Positions 1 through 11,600 of a stretch of DNA of 64,000 bases are shown here, piece after piece. Under the pieces are notes generated by a model, which was given only the letters and a program-made list of their open reading frames with translations, was not told the DNA's origin and searched no databases. Position numbers and translations under genes: made by a program. Each line of letters opens with the position of its first letter. Position 1 is the first letter of the stretch. This stretch comes from Manis javanica (taxonomy: Eukaryota; Chordata; Mammalia; Pholidota; Manidae): assembly GCF_040802235.1 (NCBI RefSeq), contig NC_133172.1, positions 31,825,738 to 31,889,737 on the forward strand, in the 5' to 3' direction.

Positions 1-1392
1 TCTGTTTTTAATTGAATTATTCATCTTTTTATTGTTGGGTTGTAAGGTTTTTAATATATTCTGGACACAAGTCCCATATGATAAATATGATTTGCAAATA
101 TTTTCTACCATTCTGTGGGTTGTCTTTCTTTTCACTTTCTCAATGGATCCTTTGAAGCACAAAGAATTTGATTTTTATGAAGTCAAATTTATCCATTTTC
201 CTTCTGTCACTTTTGCTTTTGGTATTGTATCTAAGATGCCTTTGCTTAACTCGAGGTCACAAAGATTTACTCCAAAATTTTCTTCAAAGAGATTTATAGT
301 TTTAGCTCTTAAACAATCCACTTGGAGTTCATTTTTGTGTATGCTGTAAGAAAAGGGGCCAACTTCATTCTTTTGTGTGTGGATATTCAGTTGTTTCAGT
401 ATCATTTGCTGAGAAGGCAATATTCTTTCCCCAATGAATTGTCTTGACACTCTTGTCAAAATCAATTGACCATAAATGCAGGGTTTACTTGTAATTCTCA
501 ATTCTCTTCCATTGATCTATAAGTCTATCATAGGCTTGTACCACACTGTCTTGATTGCTACAACTTTGTGGTAGGTTTTGAAATGTGGAATGTGAGTTTT
601 CTAACTGTTTCCTTTTTCCAAAATTCTTTGACTATTTTAATCCCTTGATTTCACATAAACTTTAGGATCACTTGTCAATTTCTGCTAAAAAGCCAGCTAG
701 GATTTTAATAAATGTTGCATTGACTCTGTAGATCATTTTGGGGAATATTGCCATCTTAACAATATTGTCTTCCAATCCAGGGATATGGGCTACCTTGCCA
801 TTTATTCAGACCTTTATTAATTTCTTTCAATAACGCTTTGTAGTTTTCAGGGTACACATTTTGCCCTTCTTTTGCTAAATTTATTATTAAATAATGTATT
901 ATTTTTGATACTAGTGTAACTGGAATTGTTTTATTAATTTAATTTTTTGATGGTTCATCACTAATGTAGAGAAATACAATTGATTTTTGTATATTGATCT
1001 TGAACCCTGCAGCCTTGCTGAACCCATTTGTTAGTTCTAATACTTTATTGGTAGATTCCTTAAGATTTTCTATGTATAATATCATGTTTTCTACGAACAG
1101 TTTTACTTCTTTTCAATCTAAACTCCTCTGATCTCAGTTTATTGCCTAATTGCTTAATTAGAACCTCCAGAACAGTGTTGAACAAAAGTAGTAAGAGTGG
1201 ACATCTTTGTCAAGTTCTTGATCTTAATTGGAAAGGATTCACCATTAAGTATGATGTTAGCTGTGCGTTTCGTAGATGCTCTTTATCAACATTGAGGAAG
1301 CCCCTTCTATTCCTAGTTTACTGTGTTTTATCATGAAAGGGTGTTAGATTCTGTCAAATGCTTTTCTGCAACTATTAAGACAATCGTGTAGT
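1..1392 (-). mobile_element. Old L1 fragment, ORF2 C-terminal half (left part)
   Basis: The minus strand encodes broken pieces of an L1 ORF2 protein, for example the stretch at 501-175 with a TKLLEENIG-like motif (here INLFEENFGVNL). Reverse-transcriptase-region text follows at about 780-1390, parallel to 13500-14180 of the younger L1 in this window. Frameshifts and stops are frequent, so it is an ancient dead copy. It continues past the left edge and resumes at about 2088 after an inserted second L1. Confidence 0.85.
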
Positions 1393-2087
1393 TTTCCCCA
1401 CTTTATTGCAATATAATTCACATAACAAAAAATTACCCCTTTAAAGTGTACAATTCCGTGGTTTTTAGTACATTTACAAAGTTATGCAACTATCATCACT
1501 ATCTACTTCCAGAACATTTTCACCACCCCCAAAAGAAACCTCATATCCATTATCAGTCACTCCCCATTATCCCTGTCCCTAAGTCCCTCCCTGGCAACCA
1601 CTGCTACTTCCTGTCTTTATGGATTTGCCTTTTCTGTATAGTTCATCTGAATCGAATCCTACAATATGTTGTCTTCTCTGTCTGGCTTCTTTCACTTAAT
1701 GTCAAGTTTCATCCATTTTGTAGCAATAATCAGTACTTGATTCCTTTTTATTGTTGAATAATATTCTACTAAAAAGAAATACCATATTTTGTTTATCCCT
1801 TCATTAGTTGATGGACATTTGAGATGTTTCCACTTTTTGGCTGTTATGAATAATGCTGGTAGGCACATCTGTGTACTAGGTTTTTCATGAACATATGTTT
1901 TCAGTTCTCTTGGGTATATCCTTAGGAGTTGAATTGCTGGCTCATATAGTAACTGTATGTTTAATTTTTTGAGGAACTGCCAAACTGTTTTCCATAGTGG
2001 CTGTACCATTTTACATTTCTACTAATAATGTATGAGTGCTTTCATTTCTGTACATCCTTATCAAATCTTGTGCTTTTTGCCCATGTC
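1393..2087 (-). mobile_element. L1M-type 3' end inserted into the older L1
   Basis: This is the antisense 3' end of a different, older L1 family. It contains the typical L1MB/ME 3' UTR text (ttcacataac, cagtcactcccc) followed by the last part of ORF2. The minus-strand reading at 2009-1692 begins MVQPLWKTVWQFLKKLN, the hallmark ORF2 C-terminus. It interrupts the L1 on both sides. Confidence 0.8.
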
Positions 2088-2250
2088 ATATTAATTCATT
2101 TTTTCATGCCAGTAACTTTGCATTGCTGGGATAAATCACACTTCATCATGTTGTATAATCCTTTTTTCATGTTGCTAAATTCAGTTTGCTAATTTTTTGG
2201 AGGATTTTTGTATCTATGTTTATAAGAGATATTCAGGTATTTTGAAAGGA
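2088..2250 (-). mobile_element. Continuation of the interrupted old L1
   Basis: Text such as cattgctgggataaatcaca followed by tttttgtatctatgtttata matches the ORF2 segment that should directly follow the sequence ending near 1392 (compare 14240-14350). Its presence here shows that 1393-2087 is an insertion. Confidence 0.75.
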
Positions 2251-2459
2251 TGATGGTGGGTATCAAATTATTATGGTATTTAGATTCCATCAAATATATT
2301 TAAAAGAGTGATATAACAACTTTATTCCCAAATGTCAATGTCTACAATATGCCAGAAATTACATTCTTTACAAGTATTCAGACACCTGAAGAAAATTTCA
2401 TATGTCACTTAAAAAATGTGTGAGGAGGCATATACTTGGTCAAAATTATTTTAGAAGGT

Positions 2460-2800
2460 ATAACCATTGAAACAGTGTGATCACTGTTGTAGTTAACTTT
2501 GCGGAGTCATTGAAAGGTTCTGAAGAGTAATGTAGTCTTTTAATGTTTTACAAACCACTGTTTGGGACAACAAATGGAAGAAGTAGACCAATTAGAGATC
2601 ATTGAAGTAAATCCAGATTATACAGTGGCTTGGAGCAGAGTTGTAGCTGTGGAAGTGGTAAGAAGTGGTGAAAGTGGAACTATATGTTGAAGGTAAAGCC
2701 AACAAGATTTGCAAAGTGATCTGATGTATCATGTGGAAAAAGAGAGGGGTGGGGAGAGATCACCAATAACTCCAGCTTCTAGGTGGAGGCTGATCGATCA
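2460..2800 (-). repeat. Ancient L2/MER-type interspersed repeat
   Basis: The phrases aaggtaaagccaacaagatttgc and aactccagcttctagg match, with decay, a mammal-wide repeat family also seen here near 25400, 34100 and 36700. I assign it to the ancient L2-like group without certainty about the subfamily. Confidence 0.45.
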
Positions 2801-3815
2801 TCCACTCATCTGTAAACCCATCTATATGTGAGTTTAATAACACCCCTTGGTGCACAGAGCTGTGTTGTGAGGTTGAAAGGAAATATAATACTCCTGAACT
2901 ATGCATACAGCCAGACCCCCTAATAAAATATAGTTAACTTTAACTACTGTATTGGACATCCCTCTTCTAAGCAGATCTTCATCTTAAGCCTGATATTTTA
3001 AGTCTTTGGTATTTGTTTTATCTTCTGTTCTTACACTAAATTTTACCCTTACAGAGGGCAGAAGTCATAAATATCTTTGCATTTTTCACTTTTATTCCAG
3101 TGCCTGGAATATGTTTTCCTTAAATATTTTTGACTATCTTCTTGCCAAATCTCATTAATATGATATTTTTACAAATCTGTTGCCTTTGATCTCCCCAATA
3201 CCTTGGTTTCCAAATTTCTTAACCTGACATGACATGAAGCACTACTTTCCTCTCTTCCTCCCTTATTATCCCATCCCCCATGATCCATGCATGCAGATGC
3301 CAGTGGCAAGCTAATAATGTGCACCCTTTAGAAGTCATGTTCAACATTTATTTGAGCACAGTCAAAAATGAAAAATATATAGAGAGAACCCTAGGAGGTA
3401 GTCCTTAGTGTTCCTTCTGTTGTCCCAAACTCCTGCTAGAAACTTGTACACCCATCATGCAAATAATAGCCCTGCAGTTAACAGAATTGTCTCTTTTGAA
3501 GGCAAGGTTAGCAAAGCTCCCACTTATCACAATGTCCTATTCATCAGCCTGTCTCACTCCTCACCTCCCCAGGATCTAGCCCAGGATAGCCTGTCATATA
3601 CCAGATGTTCAATAGCCATTCTCTAAGCACTGCTGAGTGCCAAGGGAAATGTGATGAATAAGACTTGGAGATGTAGAAATGGAACATTCAGCAAGAAGAC
3701 AAAAGGGATACTTTGACTTAGGGCTTAAATCCAGGCTATAGCAATAATTGCAAGATCTGGGCAAACTTGACTTTTCTCACTTGTAAGATGACCCTATCAA
3801 TACTGTAAGGTTGAA
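2801..3815. other. Intergenic, no recognised feature
   Basis: This is AT-rich unique-looking sequence. Short open frames (for example 3408-3626) have no recognisable protein content or exon signals. I see no gene here. Confidence 0.5.
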
Positions 3816-3819
3816 GGCA

Positions 3820-4090
3820 CTGAGGGGAGGGGGGAGCACGTCAGACACTGATGATGTGCCAAAGTCCCCGGCTGCTGCCCCCTCGCGAACCTGAAAAATG
3901 TGCCTTAGGCTAGCCAATCCTCGCTAAGCTCTCCCTCCCCCTACCTTCTTTAAAAACTTTCTGTCTGCCCTGCTGGGCGCGACTTTCCCAGCCTCCATTT
4001 CTGTAGGCTGAGAAACCTCGCCCAGGAATTGCATTCAAATGAACTGCCTGGACCTTTGTTGCCTCTCTTCACCTGCTTATTTCAGCTAGA
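3820..4090 (+). repeat. Possible solitary LTR remnant
   Basis: A locally GC-richer block of about 270 bp ends in pyrimidine-rich text (tgagaaacctcgcccaggaa ... cctttgttgcctctcttca) that resembles the U3/R/U5 style of old ERV1 LTRs. There is no flanking internal retroviral sequence, and TG...CA ends are not certain. It could instead be a unique GC-rich patch. Confidence 0.3.
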
Positions 4091-4629
4091 ATTTATCTTA
4101 CAAATACCTATCTTGATGGCTTTCAAGCTTCAAGTTTGTGACCTTCAAACTTTGTTTTACTGGAACCCTCAGTTAAGTATATGCTTTCCATTATAATCAG
4201 AACACAGTGAGCATACACACAACCAAAACAAAAGATCATGAAACGATACTTACCCTTACTTCCAGTGATGCTGATATTTTTTAAATTTTACTATAGATAA
4301 TTTAAAAGAAATAACAGTCATGATTCATTAAATGGGTTTCAGGACCTCCTCAGGGGTTTTGACCCAAAGTTTGAAAAATATCATCTAGGAGGGTTAAATG
4401 AGATAATGTGTGTAAGGGGTTTGGTCCAGGGGAAGGCTCCCTAAATGGAAACTTTGTAAAGTGCTAGGTAAAGGAACCTGTAATAGTGAAGTAATAGGGA
4501 GAGGGTGTCAATTAATTCTACTGGCAAGTGGGGAGGAGGATTGAAGGATGAATAAAATATACAAGACACTAATAGTGAAAAAATTCCAGTGCTGCTTAGC
4601 AAGTTGTTAGCCCTCATCTTTGCATAAAT
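4091..4629. other. Intergenic, no recognised feature
   Basis: Apart from a weak MIR-like phrase (gagataatgtgtgtaagggg) near 4400, I recognise nothing here. Confidence 0.45.
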
Positions 4630-4915
4630 TGCTTCTTGAGGTTCTCAACTCAAATGCCTGGCCCTATGAAGTTCTCCCTGAATACCAGCTCCTGTTAGCC
4701 CTCCTTTATCTCACTGTATGGTATAACCCTGTTACTTCCTTCACAGAACTATCTTTGTCTGAAATCAATTACTTATTTGCATGTGTATTGCCTGCTGTAA
4801 CCCTTCCCCTTTGAAGACAGGAATCTTGTCTGTCTTGCTTATAACCCATATCCCTGATAAACACAGTGCCTAGCACGTCATGCAATAAATAGTTCTTGAA
4901 TGAACAAATGACCAC
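4630..4915 (+). repeat. L2 LINE 3' end
   Basis: It shows the L2 3'-end pattern in order: the conserved ttctccctgaataccagctc region, gaagacaggaatcttgtctgtcttg, cagtgcctagcacg, and finally caataaatagttcttgaatgaa. Confidence 0.8.
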
Positions 4916-5164
4916 AAGGAAATGAGCAAGAAAGTATTTTAATCAAATATAAATGTAGTAAATAACTTACAGATTTTTTTTTTTAAGTTCTAGATACTGG
5001 GACTCATACTGTGCCTCCTTCATGATTTACGAAAGTTTGGTGACATGAAAAAAAAGTAACCCAGGGAGAAATGCTTACTTGAGGGATTGGGTAGCTCAGA
5101 GGGAGGCACTATAAGAAAATCCATTATTTTTGGTTCTAGTTAGTTCTATACATATGTTATTTCC

Positions 5165-5275
5165 CTTTGGGTCCTAGAGGGAGGGCCAGCTCTTTGATTT
5201 CTGTATCCTTCGTAGGCCACCAGGACTCTGTCAGGAAAGTAGTGGGCGCCCAATAAATATCTGAGGAATGAAAGA
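5165..5275 (+). repeat. L2 LINE 3' end (short)
   Basis: The end pattern gtgggcgcccaataaatatctgaggaatgaaag is the L2 3' terminus. It stops just before the CpG island of CNEP1R1. Confidence 0.6.
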
Positions 5276-5598
5276 ACCAAAAAGGAAACAGTAATTATAC
5301 GTACGAACGAACTGGCTCGGACAGGCTGCAGTTCCTCCCTGGGACAGGAGGCGGCGCCAGCGCTACGCCAGCCCGGCCCCTGGAAGTTCTTGGTCCCTCC
5401 GGCGGACCGTCCAACGCTAGGCCCCCGAGGCCGCTGTAGGAGTTAGCCAATAGAGAACTATCTTAATATTGAGGTCCAGCAAGGCACCCAATAAGCGTAG
5501 CGGGTCTAGGCAAGGGGCGGTGCGACAAGGAGGGACAGAGGGGAGCGGTTAAGCGTGGGGGTTGGCTTTGCGGGCTGGGCGGGGGCCGCGCAGCTGCG

Positions 5599-5622
5599 AT
5601 GCGGACGGGGCTCCGGCGGTGA
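5599..5622 (+). CDS. Upstream ORF (7 codons) in CNEP1R1 leader
   Basis: An ATG at 5599 opens a frame of seven codons (MRTGLRR) closed by TGA at 5620-5622, 18 nt before the main ATG. It can only act if transcription starts upstream of 5599, which the positions of the CCAAT and GC boxes make likely. It might lower translation of CNEP1R1 by initiation and re-initiation. That is inference. Confidence 0.4.
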   Translation: MRTGLRR

Positions 5623-5640
5623 CCGGAGCTTCCGCCCGAC

Positions 5641-5665
5641 ATGAACTCGCTGGAGCAGGCAGAAG
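5641..5665 (+). CDS. CNEP1R1: CNEP1R1 coding exon 1
   Basis: It codes for MNSLEQAE plus the first base of the next codon. The donor is gtaggg at 5666. The start has a G at -3, and the ATG begins the known N-terminus of the family. Confidence 0.95.
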
Positions 5666-8600
5666 GTAGGGCGGGTCTCCTGGGTAGCTCGGGCACGTCC
5701 CGCGCTCCTCCCGGAAGCCGGCTGGGCTCCGGAGGAACCGGAGTCGCGGAGACTGCGCTCCAGGGAGAGGAGGCCGCGAAGGATGGACTGAGGCGGCCCG
5801 GAGCTTGAGGGCGCGGGGTCCCGGCCGGGGGGCCAGTGGGTGAGCGGACGCGGCCCGGGGGCGTTGCGTCTGCTCGTCCATTCCCCCAGCTTAGATCTTG
5901 GCTACTTAGCCTTTGCCCGTGCTTCTTGTACTATTTATTCATTAGCAAGCATTTGCCTTTTGTGCCTTGTGTATGCTAATTCTCTTTATTTTACTCCGAT
6001 AACTTCGCGAAATATATCTCTAATTTCTGCTGTGATTTCTGGTAACTGCCTGGGTAAGGGAGTGCCTCTTGGTCTCCCTTTAAAAGCTCAAAAAATGGGA
6101 TCGTGGAAATGATACCCACCTTGCTCATTCAGAGGCAGCACCTTGGACGCCTTTTAGAAAACGTCGGCGGTTCGATAGTGCACGAAGATCACCTGTAACC
6201 CATCGCGGGAAAGAAAGGGGAGTGTCTTTCCACACACCTGTTAGCGGTAGCAGAAGTCCAGTTAAGACCAGGCAGAAATCGAGCCATTAATTAATTAAAT
6301 ACAAGGGCTGGAAATCGGAATCGGGTAATTAATTGAATTCAGATAGACCTCGAAGGCTTTTGGTGTTAGGTAACACGTTGTTCCGTTTAATAGTTGTTGA
6401 TTACAGCAGTATTAAAACTCGACCTGATTTTGATCCTTTTGTTTGCATTCCCCACAATTCTAGCGTTTGGCGCCTGCTGAGGCTGCAGCTGATTTTCCAT
6501 ATACCATTCATTTTACAGATTCTTCTAAAAGTGAACCAACCAGTTTCCTTATATGTGAAAGTGTAAAGAAACGTAATGTTTTTGTCAAGTGCTTAAAGCT
6601 ATCATAGTAAACGAAGTAAATAGTGCAGTGATACATGTAAGTTGGTGTGAAAGACGTGAAGCAGAGTATCAAAAATTTAAGCTTGAGATACCCAAACTAG
6701 TAAAAGTGGCTAATAAGAAAATTAAAATCTTTTTACCTAGATCTTAAGGCTTTTGAGAGGAGACTTACAGAATATATTCATTGTTTGCAACCTGCCACTG
6801 GACGTTGGAGAAGTAAGTACCTTTTTTTTTTTAAGGGAAAATAAACTGACAGTTGATACTTTTATCACAGCCTGGCAATGATTTGCTTTTATGTAAAATG
6901 TCTGGTTAACAAATGCCTGCTTTACTAAACCGTAAGAAATTTTCATTTGCTTTGGTAGTGTTTAGATTTATTTAACATTGTAAGCAATGAATTATGAAGA
7001 AATTTTTATGAAAAGGAACTGGCTGACACAGCAAGAACAGTCTTTTAAGTGGTCGAATTTTTATTTTTTCCATTAAAAACACACATACTTTAATTTTTTT
7101 ATTGAGTACATATTACAAATTTGATGAACAACACATAAAAGTTTCTGTAGCACATTTTTTAACAATTTACAGTTTGCCTACAAATTACTGAAATAGAGTT
7201 TTGTTATGGAAAATCTTATTTAACATATACTTGCAAAGATTATGAAATTATCCTTTGTTGATTTTAACAGAGCATAATTGTGCCACTTTGGAGCCTTACC
7301 TATAGAAGAAATTCACATTATTACCATCTATCAAAAATATCTTGAGTACCACAAAATATGATTTGAAAGAATTGTGGTTACTGCCCCATAAAACACACAG
7401 GAAATTAGGAAACGCAGTACAGTAAACAAAAGGCCTTGCTTGGTAACAGCGATTGGGACTAGTCTTAATTTCTTGGATATTTATTATTGAAATTTAATTC
7501 CTGGAAGTACAACAGCACACCTTGAGGACATACATTATTTCAAAGTATAACCCAGTTTGTGGGACCAAAAGAGCACTATTGAAGTTAGGAGTCTTTTTCT
7601 ATGTCGAGATTTTTTTGTGTAATACTTATTAGATCTGTTTGCAAAGTTTAATTGTATGCTTTGAAAATTCTGGTCAGAATTCACAAGCAGTGATTTTCCC
7701 AGCATATCTGGTTTACCTAGAAATTACCCCTAAAACCTTGTTTCACTGCTACTTAAAAGTCTTTTAAAGTGTATATGATGCTGTCCTATCTTATAAAATA
7801 ATAGTGACTGTACCTTTTCTCTGGATCATGGTCTCATCGCTTACATATAAATGACATTAGCTTGTTTAATGTCCCAACCAAATACAAGTATGTTTCACTT
7901 GTGGAATCTAAAAAAACAAAATGAAGGAAACAGCAATAGACTCATAGACACTGAGAAGTGACTGGTGGTCACCATGCAGGAGGGATTGGAGTGGGTGAGT
8001 GGGAACAGTGAGGGGGATAAAGGGACACAAAAATTCTCAATCGTAATATAAATTGGTTACAGGGATGGTAGTACAGCATGGAGAATACAGCCAATGATTC
8101 TGTAATGCCTCCCTATGTTGATAGCCAATAACTACACTAGAAGGGATGAGGATTTAATAATGTGGATAATAACTGTTGAACCATTGTGTTGTATACTTGA
8201 AACCAATATGATTGTATAACAACTATAACATATACTTGTTATCAGCTATAGCTTTAATAAAAAAATAAGTAAAAATAAACATAGGAAATACAGAATTATA
8301 AAAAATTGAATATAATCTGTTTTGAGCTAAGAACATAATTTTGGTTATATTACTAAATATCTGAAATGAGATTGTTTTCTATAGCTTACCTCTAAAAGTA
8401 TATCACCAGGAATTATAAAGTTTTACCCTATTTCTGTTGTTCTTTGAAGCTTGATCTCTACATTTAAAAAAATGTGTGCTTCCTAACTGAAAGACAATAA
8501 CTGTCTTGATCTCCAGAATATGCACCAAGTCTTGGTGCATCTTTATTTTTTAATAGTACCTTTTTTCTTAATTTTTACTTAGAATCTATTTAGAATTTCT

Positions 8601-11600
8601 AAAATAATTCTGGCTAATGGGAGAAAGAAACCTTTTCTGAGTTCCACTGTCAGTAATTTCTACCCTGACCTTTCTTTAAGTCCCTTAAAGAAAATCGATA
8701 CTGATTGGTGTGCTCCACTAGTAATACTGATCCCTAATACTGACCTTTGTTTAATTCAGCAGCAGGCAGTTATCTGCAAGGAAAGATCCTTAAGTCAGAG
8801 TTCTCGGTGTATTCATAAAGGAGTCTTTGTTTGGTTTGTTTACATTAGGAAATGAGAGGTTTTTCTGTTTTTTTTTTTATTTGGATTTAGAAGATCAGCA
8901 GAATCAGCACAGAGCACATTGAAAGTTATATAGCATAGAATATTAAAGTTTTATCATATTGGTTCTTACTGTGTTTAATGTCGTTAATCATAAGTTCTGG
9001 TTAAATAAGGGGGATAGTGTCATCCTCATTACTAAGGTTCATGTGTTTAAAAGAATTCCAGAGTCTAGTGCATTTCCCATTTAATAAAATACTGCATCCT
9101 CTGGCTGTATTTACTAAGAACTGGTGGTGGTAGAATCAAATAATTAAACGCTTATTTCCTTACTAATTCTTGTTTATCTTTCATCAGTGCTTCTTATAGT
9201 TGTATCTGTCTGTACAGCTACCGGTGCCTGGAACTGGTTAATAGATCCCGAGACACAAAAGGTAGAAGTTTTGATGTAAAATCTTTAGTAGATTAAATAA
9301 GATAATAGACATAGCAATGCTTTGTTCATTGTAAATGTTATTCAAGTGCTACCTAAGCAGAGATAACTAATCATTATATTAAAAATGTCCTTGTATTAAT
9401 TTGCTTAAGAAAAACCTTTGACTTGCAGCTGTGAATTAAGTATCTTTGCAGAAAAAAGGGCTGAAGAAATAGTACTCATGTTACTTCTCATTCATTTCTG
9501 AACTTGTGTGCAGTTTTTACATATCTTTTTAAATATTTTTATGTATTTCATTGTAAACATAGTCTTTGTTCTGCTTTGTATGTTTAGTGTCATTAGCGAC
9601 AGCTTTTAAAAAATTACAGCATTTTCTTCTATGAGTTACCTGTGATGGTACCTTCCCTCATCCCATAATGCATTTGAGACAACTTCACAAGAAGCATGTA
9701 TGATAAAATAGCAAAATAGAAATGTAATATAAAGTCAAGACTAGAAAAAAAATTAGTCTCTGAATTACCTAATCAATCACAGTCCCGTGGTTTTTCATTG
9801 TGAAGAGAACACATGTTTAAGTTTCTTAAGCTAGCAAAGCTTTTCTTTGTCAGCCTTTTCTCTATTAAAAACATGTCCTGCCCAAAGTTTAATATAAGAA
9901 ACACTAAGAGATCTCCCATTGGGCACTGTCCAAGATATCCCTACACCAAATGCAGTGAAAGATTTAATAGTGTTACTTCTTAAAGCAGCCTTTTATGAAA
10001 GCTGAAGTTCTGCCTCCTTCTGTTAACTTGTGCCTTAATTTCAAACTCAGGCTTTTTTATTAGAGAAGCAGTAGATTCCAATTTTTCAGCAGTTTTTTTC
10101 CCTCAGTGCAGCTTTATTTAAGTAATAATGGTGTAATTTTCTCAAATTTTAAGCTTACATCCCCTTTTCAACTGTAATTAGGTAGACTACTTTGGGTAGC
10201 TTTATTTATAACTAACTTTTAGCATATGTAGAAGAAAAACCTAATAATAAGGCTTTTGTCAGCAGTCTAAATGGCAATTCAAACAGCCAGGGGTTTATTT
10301 AGCATGTAGTCTCCCTGATTTTATCCACTGTGGTGGAGGTATAAAAGGATAGGAAACAAGAGGTTGGTGATGGAATTTTATGTTAATAGAGGGGTTTTAT
10401 GTCAGATAGGAAACTCTCCTGTGTGTTCATGTATAAAAATCTGATCTTAAGTCTGTGCTTGGTACTCATCTTTAAGGGAAGAGTGAAGGAGGCTTGCAGG
10501 AAGATTGAAAAAGTTCTATCTTGGGAAATGAATCTGTCTTCTAATTGTGAAAAATATAAGCTGATTTCCGCTAGTTGAGATCTTAATAAAACACAGAATT
10601 AAATGTAATTTGGAATAGGCCCAAAACTCTCTAGTTAATATGATTTTCTAAATTAGGTGAGAATATAACTATTAGCCTAAGGGTTGGTTCTTTATATTTC
10701 AGTATTTAATAACCTCAAACCTGACAAGACTTTTAAATAGCAATTGTGTGTGTAGCCAGAGTTGCAAACTCAAAAGCCAGTGGCCAGCTGGAAGAACCCA
10801 GAGAGGAAAGGAACATGACAGACTGGAAAGGATGTGACTCTGATCTGAAGGGGAAACTGCTGTTTGGATGCAGTTGGATGCAGTTGGATGGAGGAAAGAA
10901 GGCTGATACTACTGATCTAGTTAAAACTGAAACATGAAACACTGTATATGCTAACATTGTGCAGGCCACATAAAACATAGCTGTCCTGTGGGAATTAAAC
11001 TGTCATCATAGGTTTTAAGAACACATTCCCCTGGAATACTAACTTTTCTTCAAGATCTCATCCTTCTGGGAGCTTCTTCCCTCCTGATGTTTTTAGCCTC
11101 TCATTTCTTCATTTGAAGAAATTTATTAGACTAGGCCATCTGTCTGCTGCTTTTCATAAGTTTAGTTCTCTGTCTTGAAACATGTACACATTTCTTGGTA
11201 TAAGAATATTACGCAGATACTATTAACCTGACTCTGTTGCTCCCATTTAGTTACTAGTCCATTTGATGTCTTTTTTTCATGCTCTCTAACCCCTTGCCTT
11301 CTCTCCTTGTCTACGTATCTTCACTCCCCTTCAGTGGAATACTTCAGTGCCTGCTCTTGTTCCGATTCTGGATCCTGGACCCTTGTCTGGCTCCATAGTC
11401 TTAGAATGCTGTGTTGTCTTATTTTCTGCTATCATCCGATTATGCCCAAATCTAAAATTAGCCCTTTAGTTCTCTTGAACTCTGATTCTTTCTGGATAGC
11501 TACTAATTGTTTTAGCCTCCCTGAATGTCCTATGCCCATTTAAATCTCAGTAACTACAAAACCAAACTCCTTTTTTTTTTTTTTTGCCTCGGCATAGGGG

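Larger units (their letters stand above)
5290..5870 (+). promoter_or_regulatory. CNEP1R1: CpG-island promoter of CNEP1R1
   Basis: A sharp rise in G+C and CpG surrounds the first coding exon. CCAAT motifs lie at about 5446-5451 and 5488-5492, and a GC box (ggggcgg) at about 5514-5520. There is no clear TATA box near these. This is the usual TATA-less promoter type of a broadly expressed gene. The exact start site cannot be read from sequence and is probably between about 5500 and 5590. Confidence 0.8.
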
